A DNA stretch of 64,000 nt, taken from Phorcus lineatus. Taxonomy: Eukaryota > Mollusca > Gastropoda > Trochida > Trochidae. Both the position numbers and the translations under genes were made by a program. Location: NCBI GenBank assembly GCA_921293015.1, contig OV121081.1:78323022-78387021 (forward strand). The letters are read 5' to 3'. This document shows, piece by piece, positions 16,044-29,200 of the stretch. The number at the start of each line of letters is the position of its first letter. The first letter of the stretch is position 1. The notes beneath the pieces were generated by a model. That model was not told the origin of the DNA. It was given only the letters and a program-made list of their open reading frames with translations, and made no database searches.

Positions 16044-16262
16044 CAGGGGTGTAGGAGCGAATTTGAAAGTGGGGGGGCTTGGATTGAAATTTTGTAACCA
16101 AACAAAAAAAAAAAAAAAAAAAAAAAAAAAAGGAAACTTACTGCTTACCCCATCTTATCGTCAATTAGGATGATTAGATGTTTTAGTTCTACGCTCAGAA
16201 CATTTCGAAAAAAAAGTGGGGGGGCTAGGCCCCCCCAAGCCGCCCCTGTTCCTACGCCCCTG
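16044..16262. mobile_element. Short non-autonomous DNA transposon with 5-bp target duplication
   Basis: Ends are CAGGGGTGTAGGAGC and the complement of CAGGGGCGTAGGAAC, flanked on both sides by GAATA (16039-16043 and 16263-16267). The inside has a G7 run with GGCTT, a run of about 27 A (16106-16131) and a second G7/C7 palindrome. No coding capacity. A second truncated copy, opposite orientation, lies at about 33570-33694. The CAGGGG terminus is hAT-like, but a 5-bp duplication does not fit hAT (8 bp). Confidence 0.75.
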
Positions 16263-16800
16263 GAATAAACAACTTCAGTAGCTCACAAAGGGTGAGACTT
16301 CATCTTATATTTTCTTTTCATTTATTGTAAATATTCTCAACTTTGTTAGTAATTTAATATGGCAAAATCGCAGCTCTTATTTAAAGGTTTAAAGGTAAGA
16401 GAGTGTTCAAATGTGTATACAAAGTTTACAATGTGTCACAAAGCAGCTGATGAGTGAATGAAAGAGATTACGTTCTGTTGAAAATCCCCTTTACGAAAAC
16501 ATGAATTTGATGACAACCTGTATAAACCAAATCATTGATTAGCTCCCTAGATTATATCAGGTTGTTACTTGTCACTGAAGTATCCTGTTCAGATTGCTGT
16601 CTACAGGAATTCACAATATTGCCTATCACAACCATGCTTTCAAATTTCTATAAGTAATTTCAAAATTCAAACATTGCCTTTCTGAGTAACGATGCAAAGT
16701 GTATACCATAAAGGAAATTGCCGAATGTCATGTTGACACAGATCTGTACGGGATTCCGTCAGATCATAAATAGATGATAAGTGACAATCCACTATAAGAC

Positions 16801-17080
16801 ACATCCTGCTACATCAGCATATTTGTCTCCGCCTAGCTCCATCATATACCCTGATATCCTTCGGCCTAAAACGCCATTATCGGTAAATATAGCAAGCCAA
16901 TGAAATGACTCGCATTCAGCAATAGCGGCACCAACCGGATGAGAGTTCAAACAAATGTCAATATAGGCTATAAATAGCCATGAGTAACCAGCCGTAAGCG
17001 ATACAAGCATTTTAGGCCGAAGGATATCAGGGTATATGATGGAGCTAGACGGAGACAAATACGCTGATGTAGCAGGATGT
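16801..17080. mobile_element. Palindromic MITE with about 73-bp inverted ends and 7-bp target duplication
   Basis: The left end ACATCCTGCTACATCAGCAT (16801 on) through CCTTCGGCCTAAAACG is mirrored by the right end finishing GATGTAGCAGGATGT at 17080, with few mismatches. Both sides carry ATAAGAC (16794-16800 and 17081-17087), a perfect 7-bp target-site duplication. The central about 130 bp is unique to the family and shared with the copy at 13368-13592. No transposase. Confidence 0.9.
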
Positions 17081-17087
17081 ATAAGAC

Positions 17088-20000
17088 TAGGGAGTGAAGA
17101 AATGATTTAATTTTAATAAGATTGAATTTGATGATTACAAGAAGTTGTGAGATATGTGGAGTACGTATTGTGTGCTGCACGCCAGCAAGTTAAACCAGTG
17201 CAAGGTTTAGAACAATGATAATAGTAATATTCAGATGGAAAAATAGTATTCAAAATCATACGTTAATAAAAAATTTACCCTTCATCAGGCATTGATTGAT
17301 AGAAGTACAAAACAATTAGATGATCATAAAATCACACTACAAAAATAATAGCTAAATTGAATTTAGAATTTGAAAAAAGGTCAATAAATTGGACTATTTT
17401 GTTCTAATATATACACATCAATCTCACAGTGACAAATATAAAAAATATTATTCACACTCTTATTTTGATTTATTCATTGCCAAATTTAGGCATTTGAAAA
17501 TAATTTCATTTAGGCCATTATGAAATTATAATCTATACAATCATAAAAACTGGTTTCCAAAACCAATTTTTTTCTTATCGAGGATACCTCTTTATTTATG
17601 ACAGAAAAATCTAAATCTGAAAAACTGTACCTTGAAATTACCTATCTAAATTCACTGTTCATTCAATTTCCATATAAACTTACCAATGGGATGCTCATGA
17701 CATTCCACTGACAAAAGAAACAATCTAAGCCAAATGACTCGCCAGTTTAAGTAAGAATATGAGATGATATGATATGTAAATTATAGATGGAAAATAGTAT
17801 CTAAATTCATATTTAACATTGAATATTTCAAAATTATAACATTTCTGTTTCAGGGTTCCAAATAAAAATGTTTCAGAATACAAATCTAATTGTAACGATA
17901 GTTGAGCTGTCAGAGTGATACCTTTACAGTAATTTCATAATGGCCTTGAACGTTATTCATTATGTCATAACGACAAAACTAATGTACAAACTTTTTCAAA
18001 TGTATTCAAAGTACATGAACAATTCAAATAAATTTGTTTTTTCCAAAAGTTGACTAATTATCTTGAAGGGGAATATACCTGTGGAAGGGTGACACTGTAA
18101 TGAAGTAATTTTTAAATTTTCTATACCAAAAATCTCTTTAAAAAAAAATATTCTAATTTCAAAATAAAAAAGTGAACTATTAATTTTATTTTATTTTAAC
18201 TATAAACCTTAAGTTATTCGGCCCAGTGTATTTCATCGAAAAACTATTTTGTATTTCACACAAACATCATTGCACCAAAGACGATTTAGAACACACATTG
18301 AGATAACCAAAAATTAAAAATCATGTTTTTGTTATATTTTGGAGAAATAAAATCAGCAAATGCTGGGATGAAACATTGCAGTTAGGCATATTTTGCTTAT
18401 CAAAGTTTTAAATTTCTTGATGTATTACTTGATTTTCTTATATTGCTGAATATGAGGTTTTTACTTTGTTACACCGACATGGTGAAAATCGAAAATAACA
18501 TATTAAAATTGATGTTATCAATAATCAAAGTTATAAACATGTCAATCTGAGAACTCATCAAACATTAAAAAAACATCAATCTACTTAAACATTTACTACA
18601 AAATTTTTACCGCTTCAAATATGATAAAAACTAAAAAGCTTAACATTAACTAAGAGCATCATTTAGTCAATGACAGGTCACATCTGTAAAACATTTGTCA
18701 TAGCAGCAGTATTCATACAAGAAAAAAACAATTGCTGTACTTTCCATGAGCAAAATTATTCCACAGTTCAATCACAACAAGCTATGAAAGTTCAATATCA
18801 ACAAATATCCATAAAAGTAACCACTTAGACTTCCTCAGTTGAAGTTAATGATTTATTACATGGAAAAATAGAATATCACAAATAAATAATGTACAAAATA
18901 GTCCAAGTAAACAGTTATTAACAAAATCACTGCAATGAGAGGAAATATAAGCCGATTTCATTATGTTCAAGGGGATCCAGACAAGGGGATACTATTTCAG
19001 CATGTTTATTGATATCTTTTGAATAACTTATCCACCTATTGAAGATCTGATTCTAAAAGGTTTTGGGACAACTGCCTCATTCTTGGGTACGAATCATGAA
19101 TACTGAGAATCTGTTATTTTTGTCAGTCTGGCATCAAGATGTCTTCCATTGGTCTCACATTGTAAAATTCATCTAGATAAATCCATTCCATAAAATCCAT
19201 TTCACAGTAAATCCATTTGTAAAATCACTAAGGACACTGTTCAGATACACTATGGTTACACCAAAATATTGTCATATTTTGTAGGGAAATCACCTGTTTC
19301 AGAATGCCCACATGTATACACTAGTGGTCATTAAAACTATTAATATCTGTGGAAACCATTGCTGGAGGTACGGGAGGTAACATGAGAGACTGAAGAAAGC
19401 ATGTCCTGCTAGTCATGAGGAGGGATGGATGGGCGAGTTCAAGCAGCACTTCATCATAATGTTACAAGCATCACTATATTCAGGATCGGGGGTTCTTCCA
19501 CACACCTTGATTATGCTGGCAGGTATTTGTTGTCTTTGAACTTTTGTAAAGCTGCAACCTTGTACATACATTCCAGGGATTAAATCAACTTTGGAACACA
19601 TCCAGTATTGCAGGAACACATTCTTGATAGGCCCTAAATGCCTTGTGCAATATTCAGTGTTAATTCAGGTTTCAGTTCTCTCAGTCAGAAGGAGTAGTGT
19701 TACTTCACTGATACTTGAAAGACTCTCTTTCACGTCAAATCTCCTCTTAAGGAACTAGTTTCATATTCACCTTCACAAAAATACATCCTATTTGCAAACA
19801 GTTTTAAGAACTTTATAAGGAGTTTGCTGCTTGTTTCCAGGCGGTTGCATTTATGTATCCAGGGGAATATATCCAAAATAGAAAAATGTTTCAGCAAGAG
19901 GCATCTGGTAATCTGGCATTTCCTTTTTCTCTTCTTATATACTTGAAATGGAAAGCCTTTTTCTAGACTCATTTCAAGTATCCTAGATGTACAGAGTTTT

Positions 20001-20111
20001 GAGGCAAATTGTACCTAGGGATAAGTAGGATCAGTTGTATGGAGAGGAGTACCTACAAGGACAGGCAGGCAGACAGACAGACAGACGGACACACTGGGAA
20101 TGAAGGTGAGA
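17088..20111 (-). other. Probable PDE8 3'UTR and downstream DNA
   Basis: AT-rich sequence downstream of the PDE8 stop. On the - strand AATAAA occurs at 19005-19010 (about 1.1 kb after the stop) and again near 18852; either could be the poly(A) signal. The 68-codon frame at 19413-19619 has no recognisable motif. A degenerate (CAGA)n tract lies at about 20062-20092. Confidence 0.35.
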
Positions 20112-20290
20112 TCATGTCTTCTCTGAATCTTCCTCAATACTTTCTTGGCCACTTTCCCCTTCTTTGTTACAGTCCTGAATTACTTTCCCTTCTTTCCCTT
20201 CCTTGGCTTCCTTCTCCTGTTCGTCCTGCTCCTTCCAGTACCGGTAGTTCTCCTGCAGGTGGTTCATCAGCTGCGGGATGTCACAGAACT
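20112..20290 (-). CDS. PDE8: PDE8 exon 19 (last coding exon, stop)
   Basis: Two bases, 58 codons, TGA at 20114-20112. Reads [20 protein letters not shown] (last helices of the catalytic domain), then a low-complexity Glu/Lys/Gly tail ending EEDSEKT. Confidence 0.93.
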
Positions 20291-23200
20291 CTGCAGGAAG
20301 GAGGATATATGGTTAGTAACTTACATAGTCACAAGAGAAAGATTTTACCTTTATCATATTATCATGCCATAATCAATAACCAAGGGTTTACAAGGACATT
20401 CATTGGTATCCATCCACTTTTGAGTAAAAGTTGCAGGGTCCAGTTCTGATCACAACTCACTAAGGTAACCTTAGTGTACTGTTTCAGAATGAGAGTCAAG
20501 GTTAACCTAGTACAGGTTCTTTGTAAAAGTGACCCCAGTTTCTTAACACAAATCCATAACAAGCAAAGACAAATAAAAAGTCATCAAATGAAACACGTTC
20601 TCTGAATCAATAGAAATTATAGCATTTGATTAAACAAGACCTTCTGTGGCTGAGTGTTTGAGGCTGTTGGATTCAAATTCACAAGTGATACACAAATCTG
20701 TGCTGATGCAAATGATAACATGTAAAAAGAACTTGTCTGTTGTTCATCACAACCAAATTTGACAATACAATCTCAAAATGGCAACAAGCTCAGCTGGCTC
20801 TATTATCTCCCTTGCACCAAAACATATTGGACTTGAAAGGTTGTCAGTTACTTTTAAAGATTTATATTATTAATGATAAATCTCAAATGCAAGTCTGATA
20901 TTCTTACCATCCCATGAGTCAAACATGTTCTGGATGAAGACATCAATGAAGCTAAGTTGAGACTTGGGAATACTGCAAGTCTTGCGGTCAAATACTGGCA
21001 TCACTACTGGCAGCATTCGTGCCTTTTCTTCGTCAGTCTGCAATGCAACAATAATTAGCAAATAGACACTGAAGGGTAAAGGAGCTGAAAATATTCAGAT
21101 AGGAGCAAAGAATGAGGGCAATGGTCAGACGATTCTTTGCACAAATTTGAACCGAATATTGATGATTAAGTAGAGAAACTTTCATGATATCATAAACATT
21201 GATTATAAATTCAATTCTTTGGACATGTTTTCATGTGGTGGGTGAAACTCAAAATTTTTTTTTAACTTCATTGTGAAATTGAAAACAAATGTAAATAGTA
21301 AATTGTTCTTGAAATTTCATGCTGAGAAGTTTAACATCAGGGTTTCATTACTGAAAATTTAAAGCTTAGCTGTGACCTGACTGATATATAATCAAGATCC
21401 CGAAATTAACTGGGCCCTGTGTCTTCCTTACGTGCACCTGGGGTTAAGATATGAAGAGAATCGAGCAAATGGTTATTGAGACTTCACACTTACAATGGTA
21501 AAATGACATGGATTCATCGCGACCTTGATATGAATCATGGTCAAGATCACAAACTTTATTGGGAAACTTTGTCTCATTTTGACAAAATAATGTTCAACAA
21601 ACCCACCATAAAAACAGGAAAAAAACACCAGTTTTCAAGCTATTCCATTTCATTCAGAGAGACACTGGCGAATACTGTATCCTCCGCTTCATATTAAATG
21701 CAAATATCAAAATGAGGATAGAACAATGCCATCATTTACACACTCTTTATTATTTGATTTAGAAGTTTCAAAAAAGGGTGGGGTAATCACAATTGCTCTG
21801 ATATGCTGAATCACTTTCAAATGATAGAAAATACAAATGGTTATCATCATCTTCATCATTTGAATTACCTGGCTGAAGTACTCCTCAGCAATCCTCTTGG
21901 CCCACTCCACACACAGGTCGAGCGGTCTCACAGGGTTGGATACATCTGCACACTTGATGAGCATCCTCTTGATCAGAGTGCGGTTCTCCGGGGTGGACAG
22001 GATCTGGGAGTCGTGGGAGGAGTGGCTGCTCTGTTAAACAACCAGATATGTCACAGTTGTTAGTTCAATCATAGAAGGAAATTTGATTACTTATCAAAAT
22101 GATAAATAAAATTATTTCCACAATCCCAATTTTTACACAGGGAAACAAAAATATCAGCTGAAATGCAGATAGTTTGCATTTTCTGACAACAAAATTACAA
22201 ATTCAGCTTTTTAAAGAGAATGACTAACTTCTTTGCAACTTTAATCATTCTCAGAATTATCTTGAAACATTGTTTTGATTGAAAAGTGATGAGAAATAGT
22301 ATTACTGGAAACTTCTAAGGACAAACTGAAAACTTAAAAAAGTTTTGCTAATTATGATTTTATGTAAGTGTGTAATTAAAAAAGAAAAACCATTTCAACA
22401 ATCAGTCTCAACAATGTGTTGTTTAAATCACAATTAAGGTATTGTGTAATGGCTTCTCAGACTGATAAATCTGAATATGTTCCAACCATACTTACCTCAG
22501 ACAGTTCCTCTTCAGATCTGATGACATTCTTGTTGATGCTATTTACAAATTTTGACAAATGCTCGAAGTGCTGTTTCATCTCTGTGGCCAGGACCATGTC
22601 GATTATCATCTGCCTCACCTGTCTGTACTCCTCTCTGAAACATGGCAGCACACTTCAGTAAATAGAGATTATTTCCCGAGGAAGTGAGTCATATGAAATT
22701 TACGAAACGAAAATTTACCCAAGCGAGAGGGTTATACACAAATTTCGCATGAGTTTCGTAAAGGTCTTATGACACACTTCCGAGTTTTAAAATTTCTTTA
22801 TTACCAATTCTATTCAATCTAAAACGCATTGAAATATTCAGAAAACAATCCTCTTCCTTTGCGACAGCCTGCTACATTGACGTCATGAATAATAGTTTTA
22901 TGATGTCACAGATAACAAAATATGGTAACTCGCACTGAAAAATCATTGCTAGGTAAAAGTGATTTTTGCACATGTGCTCATATGGAAAATATGTCACCGC
23001 TTATGATGAACCATATGGGTAATAAACTGTTGGGTTTTTTTTAATTTGAGTAAGGACACAGGGATCATCATATCGGTCAAAATAGTTATGAGCGAGTTTT
23101 TGTTCAGCGCCTCTTGGGCAATATTTCAGTTATTAGTAGCATGAAAAAAGGTAATTAAAATATTTTTCAACCGTCTGTGTATGTTTAATAATGTATTTTA

Positions 23201-26200
23201 AAAATTATTGATGAAACATCATATCAACATATCGTTACTGAATTAGTGCTTGATTTGTTTAAAGTAATCTTCTGTTATTTTAGAAATCATCAACAAACCG
23301 TTCTAGATTCTTGAAGATGTTGACAGCTTCGTCTTTGTGAGTGAGCTGGAATGCCAAGGCTGCGTGATGGTTCTCCAGTACCGCTCTGAAACATGTGCGC
23401 ATCTCATGACTAGATAGACGGTATCAAAACAGTGTATAAAGATAAATCAAAATAGAAGCTGTTTGTTCTGATGCTTTTCATGCCATAAGAAACAAGGCAA
23501 GAGTTCACATATAAAATAGGGTTTCTTGTTTTAGAGGTCTCGTCCAAACCAAATCTCTAACTGAACTAATAACAGTATCATTTTGTAATGATATGAATAT
23601 AATATAAATCTCATGACAAATGACCAAAGCAATGTAAGGAGTTCATACACGTCATTGTAGAGGACTGCAAGGTTATTTCTGTCGTTGATTAGAAACGCAT
23701 TGGTCCTGGCGGGGTGGTCAACATCATGAATGACCGCTGCAATCAATGCAGCTACTTCATCTGCTTGGTCAAATACACTCTGTAACATGGAAATACATGG
23801 TATAGTATGTGGAATATGACACCTGAAAAAGGTGTTAAGGAACAGATCACTTAAGTAATTTCCAGCGATGTTATGAAACTGAGTACACACAGTGTCCTAG
23901 GAGTAAATATACTTACAGGAGTAAAAGTGTGCATGTAAGAAGGACATTAGATCAATAGGAATGGTTATTGCTAGGAAATCAACTGCAAAATATAAATAAC
24001 AACTCATGACCTTTTTTCCAAAATGCCTATTACAAACTCCTATGTTCAAAAGATTGTTCACATTCAGCCACCTAATTAAGGTTTCAAATGTTTTGTCATG
24101 CCACATTTAACATGAAATAATTTCCCAATACATGGTAAATGAAACATTAACATATTTTCCAACCACACTTTATGACACAGTATTACTATAGAAAGCATTG
24201 ACCACACCCACAGCAAACCCACTCTACACCCGGGCCTCATCAAGAATATGCAGATAGGGTGATCAACAATTCAACAATGTTACAAGTGTTTACTATCTTA
24301 GTTTATCAACACTCAACTGACCTTGACCCTTTCCCTCTCGAGGAAGAATGCGGTGGCGTGCAGCACATCAGCAGCGTGGGTGGAGTTGTGGTAGGGGTTG
24401 CACGAGTGGTAGCTCGCCTCTATTAGGTGCAACCAGTTTGTCAAACAGGTCTCACTGATGTCAAGAAACTCACACACCCCAAACCGTGTCAATATTTGTA
24501 ATCCTAAATAAACTAGAGGCCTGCAAAATAATTGGAAATTTTTTCATTAGAAAACCAACAATTTTGTTGTGTAGTTATTTTGAAGTTACCTGTAGGCGGA
24601 AGTTCTGCTGGTGGAAGTTTTGTTGTTGAAAGGAATTAAATATTGCAGACAATTATTTTGTGATATTCATCATCTTTATACCATAAGTATTTTTAGTTAG
24701 AAGGCAAGCTGACCAGTGTTTTGTCCTACCTCTTGTTGGTGACCTTCTCCAGTTCTATGATATGAAAGTCCCAGGTCTGCTCCTTCTGAAGGACCTCGAG
24801 GACTTCCTCCGAGATCTGGGAGAGGGCGGCTGGGTTAGACGGAATGTGAACATGAGGGTGATGATCTGTAATAGTAAAATACAGCTGATGATCTGTAATA
24901 GTAACATACGTGGTTATCTGTAAAAGTTTCATGAGGGTGGTGATCTGTAATAGTAACATATGGGTGATGTTACGAAATAGTAACATAACGGTGATAATCT
25001 GTAATATCAACAAAAGAGTGATGATCTTTATAAGGGACATAAGGGTGATGATCTTTATAAGGGATATAAGGGTGATGATCTTTATAAGGGACATAAGGGT
25101 GATGATCTTTATAAGGGACATAAGGGTGATGATCTTTATAAGGGACATAAGGGTGATGATCCGTGAAAACAACATAGGAGATGATCTGTAATAGTAACAT
25201 ATCGGTGATGTTATGAAATAGTAACATAATGTTGGTAATCTGTAATAGTAACATATAGGTGATGATCTGTAATAGTAACATATAGGTGGTGATCTGTAAT
25301 AGTAACATATGGGTGATGTTACGAAATAGTAACATAACGGTGATAATCTGTAATATCAACAAAAGAGTGATGATCTTTATAAGGGACATAAGGGTGATGA
25401 TCCGTGAAAACAACATAGGAGTAACATATCATATCGGTGATGTTATGAAATAGTAACATAATGTTGGTAATCTGTAATAGTAACATATAGGTGATGATCT
25501 GTAATAGTAACATATAGGTGATGATCTGTAATAGTTACAGAAGGGTGAGGAAATGTTATAGGTACATAAGAATGATGATCTGTATAAGGGACATAAGGTT
25601 GATGATCTGTAATAGTAACATAATGTTGGTAATCTGTCATAGGAAATAATAGTTATGATCTGTAATAGTAACATGGGGGTGATAATGATCTGTAATAGTA
25701 ACATGGGGGTGATGATCTGTAATAGTAACATGGGGGTGATGATCTGTAATAGTAACATAATGTTGGTAATCTGTCATAGGAAATAATAGTTATGATCTGT
25801 AATAGTAACATGGGGGTGATGATGATCTGTAATAGTAACATGGGGGTGATGATGATCTGTAATAGTAACATGGGGGTGATGATCTGTAATAGTAACATGT
25901 GGGTGATGATGATCTGTAATAGTAACATGGGGGTGATGATGATCTGTAATAGTAACATGGGGGTGATGATGATCTGTAATAGTAACATAATGTTGGTAAT
26001 TTGTCATAGGAAATAATAGTTATGATCTGTAATAGTAACATGGGGGTGATGATGATCTGTAATAGTAACATGGGGGTGATGATGATCTGTAATAGTAACA
26101 TGGGGGTGATGATGATCTGTAATAGTAACATAGGGGTGATGATCTGTATAAAGCACATACAGGTAGGGCTGAAACGGGTACAATTATTTAATACTCGAGT

Positions 26201-29200
26201 ACTCATAAAGTGTTACTCACGAGTACTCGAGTACTCGTCTGCGCAGCAGACACAACGAGATCGCGAAGTGATTGAGTAATGTAGGGGGGTGCGGGGGCAT
26301 GCCCCCCCGGGAAATTTTGAAAGTTAGAAGCTCTTAGACGCGTTTTCCTGGTCTTTAGAACGGTAATGAAGTTTTGTTTTTAGGTACCAATTTGAAGATA
26401 TCGAGGCGAGTTTTACAAAAATTATGACACCATCATTAATTCATCATACATTATTCTGAACTCATGAGGGTATTAAGATCGTATTGTTTGTAATTTACAA
26501 TATTTTAGTCCACAGAAAGAGAAATAAACTCCAGTTCCATTATTACATATATACTAAGATTCAACACAATGAACAGGTATTATGCTGTGGTTTATTCTCA
26601 TATTGGTAAGAACGCAAACACAAGATAACTTGCAACTCTCAATTTTAATACGTACGCTGCTGACAAGCATTAGCTTGAACACAATACATACTGCTGATTA
26701 GCATGAACAACCAACAAAACAAAAAACTCAAGTAACCATTACTTCTGTAAACTGTCAAATTATCGACTGAAACCCTACAGTTTACCGACTGAACCCAACA
26801 GTCTACAGCATGATTCAGTCACTTTCTAGCTTTAACTGTGGGAGGGCTGGCGCATTTCCCGAGGGAGTAACGTCTGCTGACGTCATAGGGCTGGATGCCG
26901 TAATGGCAGTTGATGCTTTGCTTGAACTTGCTTGTTGCCCTTCTTTTGTGGACAGAACACGCCTGAGATTCTTATTCAGGAAAATAATCGCATCAGCTGT
27001 GCTTGAATCCAGGGCCGAACGCTTAGAGGTAATTGTAAGTCCAGCGACTGAGAAAGCCCTTTCTGAACTCACACTCGTACCTGGCGTTGCAAGGTACTTT
27101 CTTGCCAAGGTTTGCAGTTTTGGATATCTGTATCCATTTTCTTTCCAAAATGTAAGCGACGTTTCACTCTTGACCTGATCCTTCAATTAGGTTTCAAGCT
27201 CGTCTTCGTCATTGTCGTCATCTGAAAGCTCAATGAGGTCACCCATGAGGTAAGCGAAGACATCATTGTCTTTCTGTTTCTTTGGTGCTGGGCTTCCATC
27301 ATCAAGGGGCTCCTGTTTCACTTGCAGGAGGCGGTAGGCACATCAAACGTTGACTTATGTTTCATCTTCAGATGGTTCCTCATAGTTGAGGTCGTCCCAC
27401 CCTTGAAGGATAGTTTTATTCCACAAATTGAACATTCAGTTTTAAGTTTGTCGTCAGTTAGTTTGAAAAAGGACCAAACGTTTGAACGGGATTGCTCCGC
27501 CATGTTGAGAGGGGAGATAACTCTTCTTTGCCGAGTACTCGAGTAGCAGTTTACTACTCGAGTAATGCTCCTACCCGCCTCGTACTCGAGTACCCGGGTA
27601 CCCGTTTCAGCCCTACATACAGGTGATGATCTGTAATCATGGGGGTGATAATCATTTGTTAAAACTGACAATGACCTCTTCATGGAATATTTGTTTTATA
27701 ATACACTAGCATGAAAAGTAAACAAAGTTAACAAATTTCATTGAATTGAATGTCCATTAACTCCATATTGTCAAAAAACCCAACTCACTTGACTTGGGTA
27801 TATGTGTGTCATGTCCTGATAGTCTACGCTTCATGTTTTGCTGAAAATGAAATTGAAAATGATTTTGACATTTATTAGTTTACAATTTGACTATAGCCAT
27901 CTTTTACTTGTAGTAGATTCTTGATTTAACCAAACAATTACAAATGATAAACCAGTAGCTTCTCATGTGAACAAGTGGGTTTAATACTTCACAAATTTTC
28001 AGTCTATTAAATTATGTTCAATTTTGGCTGTTAATATCATAATGATCTGTATATTCAGACAGAATGCACACAGTAATAACAGAGTTCCACTGTAAACATC
28101 TATATTAAGTATTAAATAGTATACGAAATAGTATAAATAAGTGAACACCTACGGACACTAGTCCCCCAACAAGGTCTGATGTCATGGGATCTTCATCCTT
28201 CATGCGTTGAGCGAAGTAGGGAGAGTAGAGCTCGCTGGTGCGGAGGATGTCCAGAGCCTTGTCCAGAGCCTGCACCACCGTCAGCGGACAGTTCTCCTGT
28301 GTGGCGTTGATTATGTTGATCACCTGAATAAAGATCGTTATCTCTTACATCATTGGAGCTAAATCATCTTTCAAAGTATAAACTCAAAGTTGGCCAGGAA
28401 AAGATATATTGTATTTATCGATTGGACATTGATCCACACTCAGTCTGTTCTTACAGTTATCATCCTGAGGAAAGAAGATTTCAGTGTGAACTTCCTAGTA
28501 GTTACTGTGTTATAGAACAGAGGTTATTTCTTAAGGAGAAACCGTGAAATGATTTAAACTGATTTTATTTCCAGATGGTACAGGAAAGGCAAAAAACAGT
28601 GTTGCCCCTACATATAAAGTTAAATCATTTGAGCCGGGATGGCAATGCCGTATGGAAAAAATCACAGAATTTTCTTATTGGCACCGGACTTTGTTTTTAA
28701 TAATGATTACAGTTTTGACAAATTTAATATCATGACAGAAATAGACATCGGATGTCAGACAGAAGACAGGTGGAAAATTAGCCATTTGGTCTGAATAGAT
28801 CAAAGATCAAATGAATGTACCTTAGTGATGGGAGCCTCAATAGTCATGGAGTGTATTCGAGCTAAGGACTCGCGTCGTTTGGGAAAGGCATGGATTCCAC
28901 CTGCAAAGAGAAAGAAAATGATGGGAATGTAGGATTGGGATTTATAATGTAGAACATGTGTAATGATAGAAAGTCTGTAAGATCATCATGTAAGCCTTAT
29001 TGTGTTTAATTCGGTGACAAGATTGAAATTAGTATTTACCTTTTTGTAATATGAGACTACATTAAATATAAAAGCTGACCAATTTCAAAGGCTATGACTT
29101 TTTCATAAACTTATGTACTAGTTTAGATGAGAACCAAGATAAAACAATGGAAATTAACAACCACTAATAACTGCTTCTCAATTTTCAGTATAAAGGGTGT

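Larger units (their letters stand above)
26164..27615 (-). mobile_element. Internally deleted hAT transposon with 8-bp target duplication
   Basis: Ends are TAGGGCTGAAACGGGTAC and its complement GTACCCGTTTCAGCCCTA, flanked by CATACAGG at 26156-26163 and 27616-27623, the 8-bp duplication typical of hAT. Subterminal sequence is rich in ACTCGAGTA palindromes at both ends. It carries the two ends of a ZBED-type transposase on the - strand and lacks the catalytic middle, so it is non-autonomous. It inserted into the acceptor-site minisatellite of PDE8 intron 11, so it is younger than that array. Confidence 0.95.

Noticed and set aside
20062..20092. CAGA/GACA tract near the PDE8 stop
   Set aside because: A simple-sequence tract in the 3'UTR with no further structure.
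24863..26163. CRISPR array
   Set aside because: Units are contiguous and similar throughout, with no unique spacers, and the context is an animal intron.
25790..26279. Repetitive open frames such as [10 protein letters not shown] and ITPMLLLQI repeats
   Set aside because: By-products of the 27/30-bp acceptor-site minisatellite. Only the exon 12 frame on the - strand is of interest.
28147..28149. Alternative exon 10 donor TAG|GTGTTC
   Set aside because: It would end the exon in phase 1 and force a stop in exon 11; CC|GTAGGT four bases earlier keeps the frame and matches human spacing.
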